A DNA stretch of 64,000 nucleotides from DAHUYF01 sp035553515 (lineage in GTDB: Bacteria; Pseudomonadota; Alphaproteobacteria; ATCC43930; CGMCC-115725). The stretch is taken from positions 21,888 through 85,887 of the forward strand of contig DATNDG010000083.1 of the NCBI GenBank assembly GCA_035553515.1, written 5' to 3'. The notes under the pieces were generated by a model. It did not search any database, had not been told where the DNA came from, and saw only the letters and a program-made list of their open reading frames with translations. Position numbers and translations under genes: made by a program. Numbering within the stretch: the stretch's first letter is position 1; the number at the start of each line of letters is the position of its first letter. Positions 8,785 to 16,899 of the stretch are shown here, piece by piece.

Positions 8785-9195
8785 ATGCGCCTCGCCTTGC
8801 CGCTCCTCGCCGCCGCCTGCGCCACGCTTGCCGCCTGCGCCGGCTCGCCCCAGCCGGTAAGCTCGGCCCCGCCCAGCGTCTCCTATCGGGTGCCGAACAA
8901 CGATGCCGCGGCGACCAGCGCCGAAGCGCAGAACTATTGCGCGCAATACGGCCATGCCGCGCAATATCGCGGCACCGAGGCGGCGCCGGAGGGCGAAGTC
9001 GCGGTCTATACCTGCGATGGCGTGCCGCAGGGCACGGTCGGCAGCACCGTGCCTCCGGCCGAGGGCAGCAGTGTTCCGCCGGGCGCGCTGGCGCCGGGCG
9101 TGGCGACGCCCTGCGCCGACGCGCTGCATCAGGATCGCCCGGGCGGCGCGGATTACCACGGCCCGCCGGTGGCCGGCTGTCCCGCGACGCGCTAG
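8785..9195 (+). CDS. putative lipoprotein, unknown function
   Basis: A 136-residue exported protein. The N-terminus is a short basic-hydrophobic signal ending in a lipobox (TLAAC, Cys18), so it is probably lipid-anchored. The mature part has four further cysteines (NYCAQYG, YTCDG, TPCAD, AGCPATR) that could form two disulfides in the periplasm, and is rich in Pro, Ser and Gly. CAGGAG lies 8 bp before the ATG. No family recognised. Confidence 0.75.
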   Translation: MRLALPLLAAACATLAACAGSPQPVSSAPPSVSYRVPNNDAAATSAEAQNYCAQYGHAAQYRGTEAAPEGEVAVYTCDGVPQGTVGSTVPPAEGSSVPPGALAPGVATPCADALHQDRPGGADYHGPPVAGCPATR

Positions 9196-9213
9196 CTCGC
9201 CTGCTCATCGGCC

Positions 9214-9230
9214 GTGCCGGGCACCGGCAC
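9214..9230 (+). terminator. short hairpin after the lipoprotein gene
   Basis: GTGCCGG and CCGGCAC form a perfect 7-bp stem with a GCA loop, 18 bp after the lipoprotein stop codon. No T run follows, so it is at best a weak terminator or an RNA-end stabiliser. Confidence 0.3.
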
Positions 9231-9250
9231 AAAGCCCGACCGGCGGGAGC

Positions 9251-9283
9251 TTGACCTTTTAATATGCACATTATATACATCTT
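9251..9283 (+). promoter_or_regulatory. promoter with NsrR-like operator for the haemoglobin gene
   Basis: TTGACC (9251-9256) and TATACA (9274-9279) are spaced 17 bp, a plausible sigma70 promoter in a locally AT-rich patch. Overlapping the -10 is the near-palindrome ATGCACATTATATACAT (9264-9280), flanked by AAT and CTT. It agrees with the NsrR consensus (ATGyATTTnAAATrCAT) at 14 of 17 positions counting the n. NsrR is an Rrf2-type nitric-oxide sensor that commonly represses haemoglobin genes. The fit to the downstream gene is strong, but the regulator itself is not in the window. Confidence 0.6.
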
Positions 9284-9350
9284 TTCGGCGGCGCACGCCG
9301 ATCTCCCTCCTGGCGCCGCTGTTTTTTTCTAGGGCTTGACGAGGCAGAGG

Positions 9351-9830
9351 ATGAGCACCGATGCCGGCGCCGCGGCATTGCGGCGCAATCTTCTCGCTGC
9401 CGATATCTCGGAGCGCACCGGGATCGACGAGGCGCTGATCGAGCGCGTGGTGCGGAGCTTTTATGGCCGCGTCGCCCGCCACGAGGTTCTGGGCCCGATC
9501 TTCGCCACGCGCATCGACGATTGGGAAGCGCATATCCGCCGGATGTGCGATTTCTGGTCGTCCGTCGCCTTGATGAGCGGGCGCTATCACGGCCAGCCGC
9601 TGGTGGCGCATTTCGGACTGCCGATCGAAGCGCATCATTTCGACCAATGGCTCGCGCTTTTCGCCGAAACCCTTGCCGAACTCTGCCGCCCCGAGGCCGC
9701 TCATCACTTCCTGGAGCGCGCCTATCGGATCGCCGCGAGCCTCGAGCTCGGCATCGCCGCGCGCGAAGGTCGCGCCTTGCCGCCGCGGACGCGGCGGCAG
9801 CCGCTGCCCGGCGGAGACCGTCCGTCGTGA
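9351..9830 (+). CDS. group III truncated haemoglobin
   Basis: A 159-residue haem protein of the trHb3 (P) class. Family landmarks are LGPIFATRIDDWEAHI, the MCDFWSSVALMSGRYHGQP segment, and the proximal His in PIEAHHFDQW followed by a conserved Trp. Group III members are linked to nitric-oxide or oxygen handling in proteobacteria. The ATG has AGAGG directly upstream. The promoter carries an NsrR-like site, which suggests induction by nitrosative stress. The basic C-terminal tail (GRALPPRTRRQ) is probably disordered. Confidence 0.93.
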   Translation: MSTDAGAAALRRNLLAADISERTGIDEALIERVVRSFYGRVARHEVLGPIFATRIDDWEAHIRRMCDFWSSVALMSGRYHGQPLVAHFGLPIEAHHFDQWLALFAETLAELCRPEAAHHFLERAYRIAASLELGIAAREGRALPPRTRRQPLPGGDRPS

Positions 9831-9935
9831 CGTCGCCCGGTGCGCTGCGTGTTTGCGCCGGCGCAACGTCCCGCATCGTCAAGCGACGGTAATCTTCGCT
9901 CGTGCGGCGGCATCCGACCGCCAGAGGAGAGCGGC

Positions 9936-10100
9936 ATGATTCAGGCTTTGCTCAAGGTCTTTCTCTTCCCCGGCAACTTCGTGTGCCGGCTGCTCAAGGC
10001 CGAAGGCGCCGATGACCGCGCCATGATCCGCACCATGATCAACATGCTGGTCTGGAACGCCGTCGTCGTGGTCACGGCCGCGATCATCACGCTCAGATGA
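9936..10100 (+). CDS. small membrane protein (54 aa)
   Basis: A 54-residue protein with a strong AGAGGAGA ribosome site 5 bp before the ATG. The N-terminal half is amphipathic (MIQALLKVFLFPGNFVCRL); the C-terminal half has one hydrophobic helix (MLVWNAVVVVTAAIITL). It lies between the truncated haemoglobin and a DUF6522 gene on the same strand, so it may be co-transcribed with them. No function recognised. Confidence 0.65.
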   Translation: MIQALLKVFLFPGNFVCRLLKAEGADDRAMIRTMINMLVWNAVVVVTAAIITLR

Positions 10101-10122
10101 GCGGCGAGATCGGGCTCGTCCG

Positions 10123-10356
10123 ATGAGCCTCCACCCGGAGAAGACCGTCGAGATCGCCGATGACGTCGTCGGCGATGCGCCGCTCGTCGCCGAGAAGCTC
10201 GGCCTCTCGACCGAGACTTTCTGGCGCGAATTGAAGCGGGGGGCGATCTACGGCGTGGCCGAACGCGGCGAGGGCGAGGACGCGGGCAGGCTGCGGCTCA
10301 CCTTTCGCTACGGGCTGCGCTCCTGGACGGCGGTTCTCGACGGCATGATCCACTGA
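10123..10356 (+). CDS. DUF6522-like small protein
   Basis: A 77-residue soluble protein with the pattern of the DUF6522 family: an acidic start, A-x-x-LGLSTETFWRELKRGAI, ERGEGEDAGR, then a beta-rich end LTFRYGLRSWTAVLD. Function unknown. In other proteobacteria such proteins are often near haem or denitrification-related genes (family recollection, not checked), which would suit the haemoglobin upstream. It starts 22 bp after the small membrane protein. Confidence 0.65.
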   Translation: MSLHPEKTVEIADDVVGDAPLVAEKLGLSTETFWRELKRGAIYGVAERGEGEDAGRLRLTFRYGLRSWTAVLDGMIH

Positions 10357-10387
10357 GGAGGCGCGATGCCGAGTTCCCGGCGCACGC

Positions 10388-10636
10388 TCAGCTCTTGGCG
10401 CCGGGCGTCCACTTGCGGATGTGGCGCTTGGGCTCCGGGTAACGCGAGGGCGCGACGCCGTCGCGGCCGAAATGGCGGACGAAATCGTCGTAGCGGCGGC
10501 GCAGCTCGGCGCGCTCGCCAGCCGTCATGTCCTGGAGATGGAGATGGGAAAGGTCGGCCTGGCGCAACCCGTCTGCGCTTGCCGCATCGGCGACACCGCC
10601 GCCCTCTTTCTGCCGTCGCGCCATATTCGGCAGCAT
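10388..10636 (-). CDS. hypothetical protein (82 aa)
   Basis: A small, charged, soluble protein ending RYPEPKRHIRKWTPGAKS. The composition is protein-like and the competing frame on the other strand is less convincing, so I keep this reading. No signal peptide, membrane segment or known domain is visible. It is convergent with the DUF6522 gene. The start could also be the ATG four codons downstream. Confidence 0.5.
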   Translation of the reverse strand: MLPNMARRQKEGGGVADAASADGLRQADLSHLHLQDMTAGERAELRRRYDDFVRHFGRDGVAPSRYPEPKRHIRKWTPGAKS

Positions 10637-10691
10637 GGCCGAGAATGCTTAAGGCGCGGTTAAATCCGGGTTGCCCACAGATTTGCCGCGG

Positions 10692-11087
10692 TCAGGCGGC
10701 GGTGAGCTCGATCGGCTCGCGGCTGATCAGCCGGTCGACCCGGGTGAGCAGCACCTCGGGGTCGAACGGCTTTACCAGCACGCCGTCGGCCCCGAGCCGC
10801 TGCAGCATTTCGGCGAAATCGACGCTGCCGCTGTGGCGGAAGCCGGTCATCGCCAGGATCTTTGCGCGCGGCCGGTGGCGACGGATCTCCATGATCGTCT
10901 CGATGCCGTCGCGCTCGGGCATCATGATGTCGGTGATGACGAGCTCGGGCTCGGTTTCCTGCCAGAGCCGCACGCCTTCCTTGCCGTCGCTGGCACTGTA
11001 GGCGGCATATCCGGCGTCGTTGAGCGTCACCATGACGAGGCGGCGCATGACGGCGCTGTCGTCAATGACGAGGACACGAATACCCAT
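10692..11087 (-). CDS. single-domain response regulator
   Basis: A 131-residue stand-alone receiver (CheY-like). The acidic pair is VIDDSAV (Asp9/Asp10), the phosphorylation site Asp53 lies in VITDIMMPERDG, and Lys106 is in VLVKPFDP. There is no output domain, so it signals by protein contact. No histidine kinase is adjacent; the nearest is at 26.8 kb and the pairing is unknown. It is divergent from the PAS_5 gene across a palindrome-rich 191-bp region. Confidence 0.93.
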   Translation of the reverse strand: MGIRVLVIDDSAVMRRLVMVTLNDAGYAAYSASDGKEGVRLWQETEPELVITDIMMPERDGIETIMEIRRHRPRAKILAMTGFRHSGSVDFAEMLQRLGADGVLVKPFDPEVLLTRVDRLISREPIELTAA

Positions 11088-11148
11088 ACGGCAGAGCCCC
11101 TCGATGCCCAAAAGCCGCGGCAAGTTTAAGCGGAAATCGCAGCTCTCT

Positions 11149-11196
11149 GGAGATAAATCTCCTACAAATTTAGGCAAATTGCCGGCGAATTTCGCC
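11149..11196. promoter_or_regulatory. cluster of three short palindromes in a divergent region
   Basis: Between the response regulator and the PAS_5 gene are GGAGATAAATCTCC (11149-11162, 6-bp arms), GGCAAATTGCC (11173-11183, 5-bp arms) and GGCGAATTTCGCC (11184-11196, 6-bp arms). The last two abut exactly. The patch is AT-rich for this genome. These look like operators; the binding factors are unknown. Confidence 0.5.
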
Positions 11197-11278
11197 GCGC
11201 TTCCAAGGAGACGGGGTATGCTCCGGCTCTCCTGGGGAGAGAAGCACAACCTCCGGGACGGAGAAGGAGAAAGCGAAC

Positions 11279-11851
11279 GTGCCAGGCGTGCTGCTGGACC
11301 AGCCGCTCGACGGGCTTTATCGGCACTGGCTGAGCAAGAAGCGCGGCCGGGCTTTGCCGCGCCGCGCCGATATCGATCCGCTGGAGATCCCCGGCGAGAG
11401 CTGGCCCCACACCATGCTGCTCGACGTGATCTGGAACGCCGACGCGCCGCGCTTCCGCTATCGCCGGGTTGGCGACGTATTCTGGCGCGGCAGCGCGCGC
11501 GAGCCGACCGGCCGGTTCATTGACGAGGTGCTGACCGAGCGTGCCGGCTATCGCGACTACGTTCTCGGCATCTATGAGGAGATGGCGCGCCGCGCCGTGC
11601 CGATCTACACCGAGAACAGCTTCACCCTCGAGGGCCGCCCGGCACCGATGCGGGTGCGGCGCATCTCGCTGCCGCTGTCGAACGGCGGCGATCGCGTCGA
11701 CATGGTGCTCGCGGGCCATATCTTCGAGCATGGCAAGCTCGCGCGCGACGTCGCCTTCTCGCTGGTGATCTCGCTGAAGGAACTGTGCCGCGTCGTGCTC
11801 GAGGAGCCGCAGGCGATCGACGCCGAGACGGCGCTGTCCGCGCCCGGCTGA
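11279..11851 (+). CDS. PAS_5-family sensory protein
   Basis: A 190-residue cytoplasmic protein of the PAS_5 family common in Rhodospirillales: YRHWLSKKRGRALPRRADIDP at the start, then the PAS core (FRYRRVGDVFWRGSAREPTGR and the C-terminal strand LPLSNGGDRVDMVLAG). There is no kinase or other output domain. The GTG start has GGAGAAGGAG 8-17 bp upstream. The ligand and partners are unknown; the lone response regulator is divergent to it. Confidence 0.8.
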   Translation: MPGVLLDQPLDGLYRHWLSKKRGRALPRRADIDPLEIPGESWPHTMLLDVIWNADAPRFRYRRVGDVFWRGSAREPTGRFIDEVLTERAGYRDYVLGIYEEMARRAVPIYTENSFTLEGRPAPMRVRRISLPLSNGGDRVDMVLAGHIFEHGKLARDVAFSLVISLKELCRVVLEEPQAIDAETALSAPG

Positions 11852-11852
11852 C

Positions 11853-12245
11853 TCAGGGGCCGTTGCGGCGCCGGCGGCGCAGCGGCTGGGTGGGCGCGCT
11901 TTTCAAGAGATCGAGCAGCAGGTCGACCCGATCGCGCGGCAGCTTCCGGATGCGCTCGGCCAGCAGATTGGCGAGCTCGGTGGCTGCCGGCGAGAGGCCG
12001 GCGGTGTCGACGGTGATGCGCGGATGCGAGAGGCGCGCGAGGCGATGCAGCTCGTCCGCCTCGTCCCAGATGATGTTGAGCTGCGCGCAGATGGCGACCA
12101 CTATGGCGTGGGTCGGTCGGCCGCGCCTGCCATGCTCCAGCGCCGAGAGATAAGCGGCGGAGACGCCGAGCGCCTCGGCCATCTGCTTCAGGCTGATGCC
12201 GCGCTCGGCGCGGAGCTGCCGGAGCCGCTCGCCGAAGGGCGTCAT
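11853..12245 (-). CDS. Xre-family helix-turn-helix regulator
   Basis: A 130-residue DNA-binding protein. The Cro/CI-type HTH occupies about residues 4-60 (RLRQLRAERGISLKQMAEAL, then VSAAYLSALEHGRRG). The C-terminal part carries a short helical region (ATELANLLAERIRKLP) and a basic tail. It overlaps smr by ATGA and is the last gene of the lutABC-smr-xre transcript. An Xre gene after smr is common in alphaproteobacteria, so lutABC is not necessarily its target. Confidence 0.9.
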   Translation of the reverse strand: MTPFGERLRQLRAERGISLKQMAEALGVSAAYLSALEHGRRGRPTHAIVVAICAQLNIIWDEADELHRLARLSHPRITVDTAGLSPAATELANLLAERIRKLPRDRVDLLLDLLKSAPTQPLRRRRRNGP

Positions 12246-12739
12246 CGCTTCCGCCGCAGCAGCACATAGAGCGCACCGGCGCCGCCGTCGCGCGGCTGCG
12301 CCGCCGCCTTGGCGAGCACGCGGCCGCGATTGGGCCCTTCGTCGAGCCAGCGCGGCACCTCGGCGCGCAGCACGCCGCCGCGCTCGCCGCCGCCCTTGCC
12401 GGTGATCACCAGCACGCAGCGCTTGCCGGCTTCCTGCGCGCGCGCGAGGAAGGACTGGAGCGCGCGATGCGCCTCCTCGCGCGTCATGCCGTGGAGATCG
12501 AGCCGGCCTTCGAGCGGCAGCGCGCCGCGTTTCAAGCGCTGGGCGCTGCGCCGGTCGAGCCCGGAAGCGGCGGGACGCCCGGCGGGTGCGGCGGCCGCCG
12601 GCTCCCGCGCCATGCGCGGCGGCGCCTCGGGTTGGGATGGTGGCGGCGGCGGTCCCGCCGCCGGCTCGAGCGGTTCGACATCGCGCATGGCGGCACGCCA
12701 CAGCGCGCGTTCGTCGCCGCTAGGACGCCGCCTCGTCAT
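12242..12739 (-). CDS. Smr-domain endonuclease-like protein
   Basis: A 165-residue protein. The N-terminal third is a Pro/Ala-rich linker; the C-terminal half is an Smr (MutS2-related) domain with LDLHGMTREEAHRAL, VITGKGGGERGGVLR and GALYVLLRRK. Stand-alone Smr proteins are DNA- or RNA-binding nucleases of poorly defined role. The ATG at 12739 overlaps the end of lutC by 20 bp, and the stop overlaps the xre start by 4 bp. Confidence 0.88.
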   Translation of the reverse strand: MTRRRPSGDERALWRAAMRDVEPLEPAAGPPPPPSQPEAPPRMAREPAAAAPAGRPAASGLDRRSAQRLKRGALPLEGRLDLHGMTREEAHRALQSFLARAQEAGKRCVLVITGKGGGERGGVLRAEVPRWLDEGPNRGRVLAKAAAQPRDGGAGALYVLLRRKR

Positions 12740-13424
12740 CGATGAGCACGATGTGCAGCCGCCGCGGTCCGTGCGCGCCGAGCTCAAGGCGCTGCTCGAT
12801 ATCGCCGGTGCGGGACGGTCCGGTGATGAAGTTGACGGTGCGCGGCATCGCCGCGCGGCCATCGGCGCCGCGCTGGGCGTCGCGCAGCCGCGTCCAGCCT
12901 TCTTCGTAGCTCGGCACCACCTGCCGGCCGCGCATCACGACGATATGCGTGTCAGGCAGGAAATTGTTGCGCGTCGGGCTTTGCGCTCCCGAGACCAGCA
13001 TCAAGGTGCCGGTCTCGGCGATGCCGGCGAAGCACGCGGTGACGCCGACCTGGTCGCCATCCTCGGCGCGGCCGCGGCGGATATCGAGCATCGGCCGCTC
13101 CTGCCAGGGAATCCCGTCGAGCTGCGGATCCGGCGTCATGACGAGGCGCGAGGGCAGGTTGCGCTGGCTCAGATAATCGGCGACGGCCGCCGGCACGTCC
13201 TCGACGCGCGCGACGCGCATCACCGTGGTCTGCACCTCCTCAGCCATGGCGCGGAAGAGATCGACCTGCGCCGGGTGCGGCAGCGCCGCGGCGCGCGCCG
13301 GAACGAGGTTGCGCCGATGCTCGGCGATGCGCTCCTCGAGCTCGCTGCGGGCGCCGGTGTCGAGCGGCCCGCGCTTCAGCGAGCGGCGGATCGACCCGAG
13401 AATCTGCTCGCGCGACTGGCTCAC
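12720..13424 (-). CDS. lutC: LutC, lactate utilisation protein
   Basis: A 234-residue LUD-domain protein, the third component of the LutABC L-lactate oxidation system. Visible family segments are the LUD core (GIAETGTLMLVSG, DTHIVVMRGRQVVPSYEE and FITGPSRTGDIE). The GTG start overlaps the lutB stop (GTGA). It works with the iron-sulfur proteins LutA and LutB in converting lactate to pyruvate. Confidence 0.93.
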   Translation of the reverse strand: MSQSREQILGSIRRSLKRGPLDTGARSELEERIAEHRRNLVPARAAALPHPAQVDLFRAMAEEVQTTVMRVARVEDVPAAVADYLSQRNLPSRLVMTPDPQLDGIPWQERPMLDIRRGRAEDGDQVGVTACFAGIAETGTLMLVSGAQSPTRNNFLPDTHIVVMRGRQVVPSYEEGWTRLRDAQRGADGRAAMPRTVNFITGPSRTGDIEQRLELGAHGPRRLHIVLIDDEAAS

Positions 13425-14851
13425 GCCGCGCTCCGATGCTTCTGCCGCTCGGCCCAGAGGCTCATGAAGCTGCGCCCTTCCGGCACCGGCATGTCGCGGC
13501 CCGCCGTCCAGCCCTGCGCCAGCGGCAGCGAGCGGAAGCGCCCGCGCGGGCCGCCCGCCCAACCGAGAAGGCGGGAGGCAAGCCCGGTCACGAAGCGGTA
13601 GAGCGGCGGGCGCTGCGCCAGGAACGCCCAGAGCGCGAGGCCGTAGCGGTAGGCTGCCGGCGAGAGCTGCCTTTCGAACTCGCGCTCGCGCCAATGGCGC
13701 ATCATGCCGGGGAGCGGGATCTTCATCGGACAGACGCTCTCGCAGCGGCCGCAGAAGGTCGAGGCGTTGGGCAGGTGCCCAGCCTCGTCGACGCCGACCA
13801 GCGTCGGCGTCAGCACCGCGCCCATCGGCCCCGGATAGACCCAGCCATAGGCGTGGCCGCCGACGGTCGCATAGACCGGGCAGTGATTCATGCAGGCGCC
13901 GCAGCGGATGCAGCGCAGCATGTCCTGGAACTCGGTGCCGAGCATGGCGCTGCGGCCGTTGTCGAGGAAGACGACGTGAAATTCGCCCGGTCCGTCGGTG
14001 TCTTCCGGGCGGCGCGGCCCGGTCGAGACGGTGGTGTAGGTCGAGAATTCCTGGCCTGTCGCCGAGCGTGCCAGCAGCCGCAGGATGGTCGAGAGATCCT
14101 CGAGTGTCGGCACGACCTTCTCGAGGCTCGCCAGCACGATATGCGCCTTGGTGAGCGTCTGCGTCAGGTCGCCATTGCCCTCGTTGGTGACGATCACCGT
14201 GGAGCCGGTCTCGGCGACGCAGAAATTGGCGCCGGTTATGCCGACATCGGCGGCGAGGAATTTCTGGCGCAGCACGGCGCGCGCCTCGGCGACCAGGGTC
14301 GGCGCCTCCTCGAGCCGCCGCGCCGGGTCAAGGTCGCGATGCGTCTCGCGGAAGCTCTCGGCGATCTGCTCCTTCACCAGGTGGATGGCTGGGGCGATGA
14401 TGTGGCTCGGATACTCCTTGCGGATCTGGATGATGTACTCGCCGAGATCGGTCTCGACCGGCGTGATGCCGTTCTGCTCGAGGTGATCGTTGAGCGCGAT
14501 CTCCTCGGCGATCATCGTCTTGCCCTTGGTCACCGTCTTGGCGCCGAGCCGCTGACAGATCGCCAGCACCGTGTCGCGCGCCTCCTGCGGCGTGCGGCAC
14601 CAATGCACGTGCCCGCCCTGCGCCTTGACGTTCTTCTCGAAGGTCTCGAGGTAGAAATCGAGATTCTCGAGCACGTGGTCCTTGATCGCCTTGCCCTGGT
14701 CGCGCAGCGCCTCGAATTCCGGAAGCCGCGCCACGGCCGCGGCACGGCGGGCGGGAAAGCCGCTGCGCATCAGCGCCAGCGCCTTCTGCAGATTGGCATT
14801 GCCGAGCGCTTGGTGCGCGTTGTCCTTGAAGGCGTGGCTGGTCGGCTGCAT
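13421..14851 (-). CDS. lutB: LutB, iron-sulfur lactate utilisation protein
   Basis: A 476-residue LutB/YkgF protein: an N-terminal LUD domain (GITGANFCVAETGSTVIVTN) and two [4Fe-4S]-type motifs, CIRCGACMNHCPVY (about 314-327) and CGRCESVCP (about 367-375). It acts with LutA and LutC in lactate oxidation. The ATG overlaps the lutA stop by one base (TGATG). The length and motif order are normal. Confidence 0.95.
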   Translation of the reverse strand: MQPTSHAFKDNAHQALGNANLQKALALMRSGFPARRAAAVARLPEFEALRDQGKAIKDHVLENLDFYLETFEKNVKAQGGHVHWCRTPQEARDTVLAICQRLGAKTVTKGKTMIAEEIALNDHLEQNGITPVETDLGEYIIQIRKEYPSHIIAPAIHLVKEQIAESFRETHRDLDPARRLEEAPTLVAEARAVLRQKFLAADVGITGANFCVAETGSTVIVTNEGNGDLTQTLTKAHIVLASLEKVVPTLEDLSTILRLLARSATGQEFSTYTTVSTGPRRPEDTDGPGEFHVVFLDNGRSAMLGTEFQDMLRCIRCGACMNHCPVYATVGGHAYGWVYPGPMGAVLTPTLVGVDEAGHLPNASTFCGRCESVCPMKIPLPGMMRHWREREFERQLSPAAYRYGLALWAFLAQRPPLYRFVTGLASRLLGWAGGPRGRFRSLPLAQGWTAGRDMPVPEGRSFMSLWAERQKHRSAA

Positions 14852-15627
14852 CAGCCTCGCTCCGGTGCCGCGCCGATGGGAGCCGTCGCCTCGGCGCTGC
14901 CGGCGAGCACCTCGGCGACATGGCGCACGCGTACGCGCTTGCCGAGCCGCGTCAGCTTGCCCGCCATGTTGAGGAGACAGCCCATGTCGCCGGCGAGCAG
15001 CGTGTCGGCGCCGCTGGCGACGATATCCGCCGCCTTGTCGGCGGCCATGCGCTCGGAGATCTCGGGATATTTGATGCAGAAGGTGCCGCCGAAGCCGCAG
15101 CACACCTCGGCGCCGGGCAGCTCCTGCAGCCGCAGGCCATCGACGCTCGCCAGCAGCCGGCGCGGCTGCTCCTTGACGCCGAGCTCGCGCAGCCCCGAGC
15201 AGGAATCGTGATAGGTCGCGACGCCCTCGTAGCGCGCCTCGACACGCTCGACCTTCAGCACGTCGGCGAGAAACGAGATGAGCTCGTAGGTGCGCATTGC
15301 CAGATGCTGTGCACGCTGGAAGATCGCCGGCTCGTCGGCGAAGAGCTCGGGATAGTGCTTGCGGATCATCCCGCCGCAGGAGCCCGAGGGCACCACGACG
15401 TAGTCGAAGCCCTCGAAGGCCTCGATCACCTGGCGCGCGATCGCCTTGGTGTCGGCCTTGTCGCCGGAATTATAGGCCGGCTGGCCGCAGCAGGTCTGCG
15501 CCTGCGGCACCTCGACCGTGCAGCCGGCATCCTCAAGCAGCTTCACCGCGGCGAAGCCGACGCTCGGACGGAAGAGATCGACGAGACAGGTGACGAAGAG
15601 ACCGACGCGGATCGGCGCTGCAGGCAT
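14851..15627 (-). CDS. lutA: LutA, CCG-domain lactate utilisation protein
   Basis: A 258-residue protein with two cysteine-rich CCG domains, TCCGQPAYNSG and CCGFGGTFC, which bind iron-sulfur clusters in this family. GSCGGMIRKHYPEL and YHDSCSGLRELG are also conserved. It is the first gene of a tightly overlapped lutA-lutB-lutC-smr-xre transcript. No lactate permease (lutP) or GntR-type lutR is next to it. Confidence 0.94.
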   Translation of the reverse strand: MPAAPIRVGLFVTCLVDLFRPSVGFAAVKLLEDAGCTVEVPQAQTCCGQPAYNSGDKADTKAIARQVIEAFEGFDYVVVPSGSCGGMIRKHYPELFADEPAIFQRAQHLAMRTYELISFLADVLKVERVEARYEGVATYHDSCSGLRELGVKEQPRRLLASVDGLRLQELPGAEVCCGFGGTFCIKYPEISERMAADKAADIVASGADTLLAGDMGCLLNMAGKLTRLGKRVRVRHVAEVLAGSAEATAPIGAAPERG

Positions 15628-15758
15628 TCTTCTGTCCTCGGGCAGGGCGGGCGATCCCGCTCTTGTTCGCTCGCGCGCAGCATGGTCAGCCCGGACGGGG
15701 ATTGCAAGCTTTGGTGGCCGCGCCGGCGTCGCGCAGCCTCGCTACGCGGCAGCTTCGA

Positions 15759-16253
15759 TTACCGCGGCGGTGGCGGCGGCGGAGCGCCCGGGGGCGGCGG
15801 CGGCGGTGGCGGTGCCGCGCTCGCCGGCTGAACAAAGCCTGGCACCTGATTGCCACGCGAGTACATGCACTGCGCATAGGCATTGTCGTAGAGCTGCTGC
15901 GCGGTGAATTGCCCGCGCGCCGATTGGTTTGACCCAACCGCCGTGCCGCCCAACGCGCCAGCGCCAGCGCCGATCGCCGCACCCTGGCCGCCGCCGAGCG
16001 CCGCGCCAAGGCCGGCGCCGAGCACCGTGCCGATGATCGCCGTGCCAACCTGCGAGCTGTTGCCCTGCTCGGCAACTCCGGCGCTCTGCTGCTGCGCGAA
16101 GTTGCGGCAGATCACGTCGTCCTCCTGGAAGACGGAGAAGGGCTTGTTCGGCGCCGGCATCACCGCGATCCGCGGGCCCAAGGGCTGCGTCGCGCAGCCC
16201 GCAAGGAGTGCGAGCGAGGTGATGGCGCCAAGGGTGGCTTGAACACGCTTCAC
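15759..16253 (-). CDS. glycine-zipper lipoprotein
   Basis: A 164-residue exported protein. The signal ends in a lipobox (ALLAGC). A glycine-zipper stretch follows (GAGLGAALGGGQGAAIGAGAG), as in outer-membrane lipoproteins that insert hairpins into membranes, then YDNAYAQCMYSRGN and a C-terminal polyproline tail of eight and six prolines. The GTG start has GGAGG 9 bp upstream. It is on the same strand as the next small envelope gene. Function unknown. Confidence 0.78.
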   Translation of the reverse strand: MKRVQATLGAITSLALLAGCATQPLGPRIAVMPAPNKPFSVFQEDDVICRNFAQQQSAGVAEQGNSSQVGTAIIGTVLGAGLGAALGGGQGAAIGAGAGALGGTAVGSNQSARGQFTAQQLYDNAYAQCMYSRGNQVPGFVQPASAAPPPPPPPPGAPPPPPPR

Positions 16254-16270
16254 GGGAAGAAGCCTCCTTG

Positions 16271-16624
16271 TCACTTCGACGGCGTGGCCGGAACCTGATG
16301 CCACTGAGTGTTGCAGGAATTGACGTAGGGGTAATAGCCCCGCGGATTGTCGCAGTAGTACCAGACATCCGCCGGTTGCTGCACGAAGGTCGGCGCGGTG
16401 GGGGCCGTCACCACGGGCGGCGGCGCATAGACCACCGGCGGCGGGGCGTAGACCACCGGCGGCGGCGGATAGGCGTAGTAGGGATAAGGGTAAGGCGCAT
16501 AGAGCGGCAGGCCGATTCCGACGCCGACCACCACATGCGCGCTCGCCGGCGCCGCGGCGAACCCGAGCGCCAGCGCCAGGCCGACCACCGCCGGCGCGGC
16601 CTTGTTCAAAAGCAGCTTTACCAT
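16271..16624 (-). CDS. secreted Pro/Tyr-rich envelope protein
   Basis: A 117-residue protein with a clear cleavable signal peptide (to about AAAPASA), then a Tyr/Pro-rich section including two copies of YAPPPVV, and a C-terminal part with two cysteines (YYCDNPRGYYPYVNSCN) likely disulfide-bonded. Small proteins with this YYCDNPxGYYPYVxxC ending are common in proteobacterial envelopes, with no known function. Of two tandem ATGs, the second (16624) has the better AAGGA spacing. It lies 17 bp upstream of the glycine-zipper gene. Confidence 0.72.
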   Translation of the reverse strand: MVKLLLNKAAPAVVGLALALGFAAAPASAHVVVGVGIGLPLYAPYPYPYYAYPPPPVVYAPPPVVYAPPPVVTAPTAPTFVQQPADVWYYCDNPRGYYPYVNSCNTQWHQVPATPSK

Positions 16625-16899
16625 CATCCTTTCCTTCCGGAGCCGAAGGTGCACTCAATATAGGCGATTATACGGCATCCGCCCGGCAAATCCTCCCCGC
16701 GGCTCATGGCCTCGGCTCGGCCGGAACCTGCCGCCGCGGCCCGGCCACGGGAGCGGGCGGTGGGGGCGGCTCGGCCAGGACAACGGCCGAGCGGCGCTTC
16801 TGTTGCAGACGTCGCGGCCTCTCTTCAGTCAAATTTTTACAAAGTTTCGCGAGCACGGCACGGAAGCGCGCCCAATAGTGAAGCGGCAGGAGAATGCCA

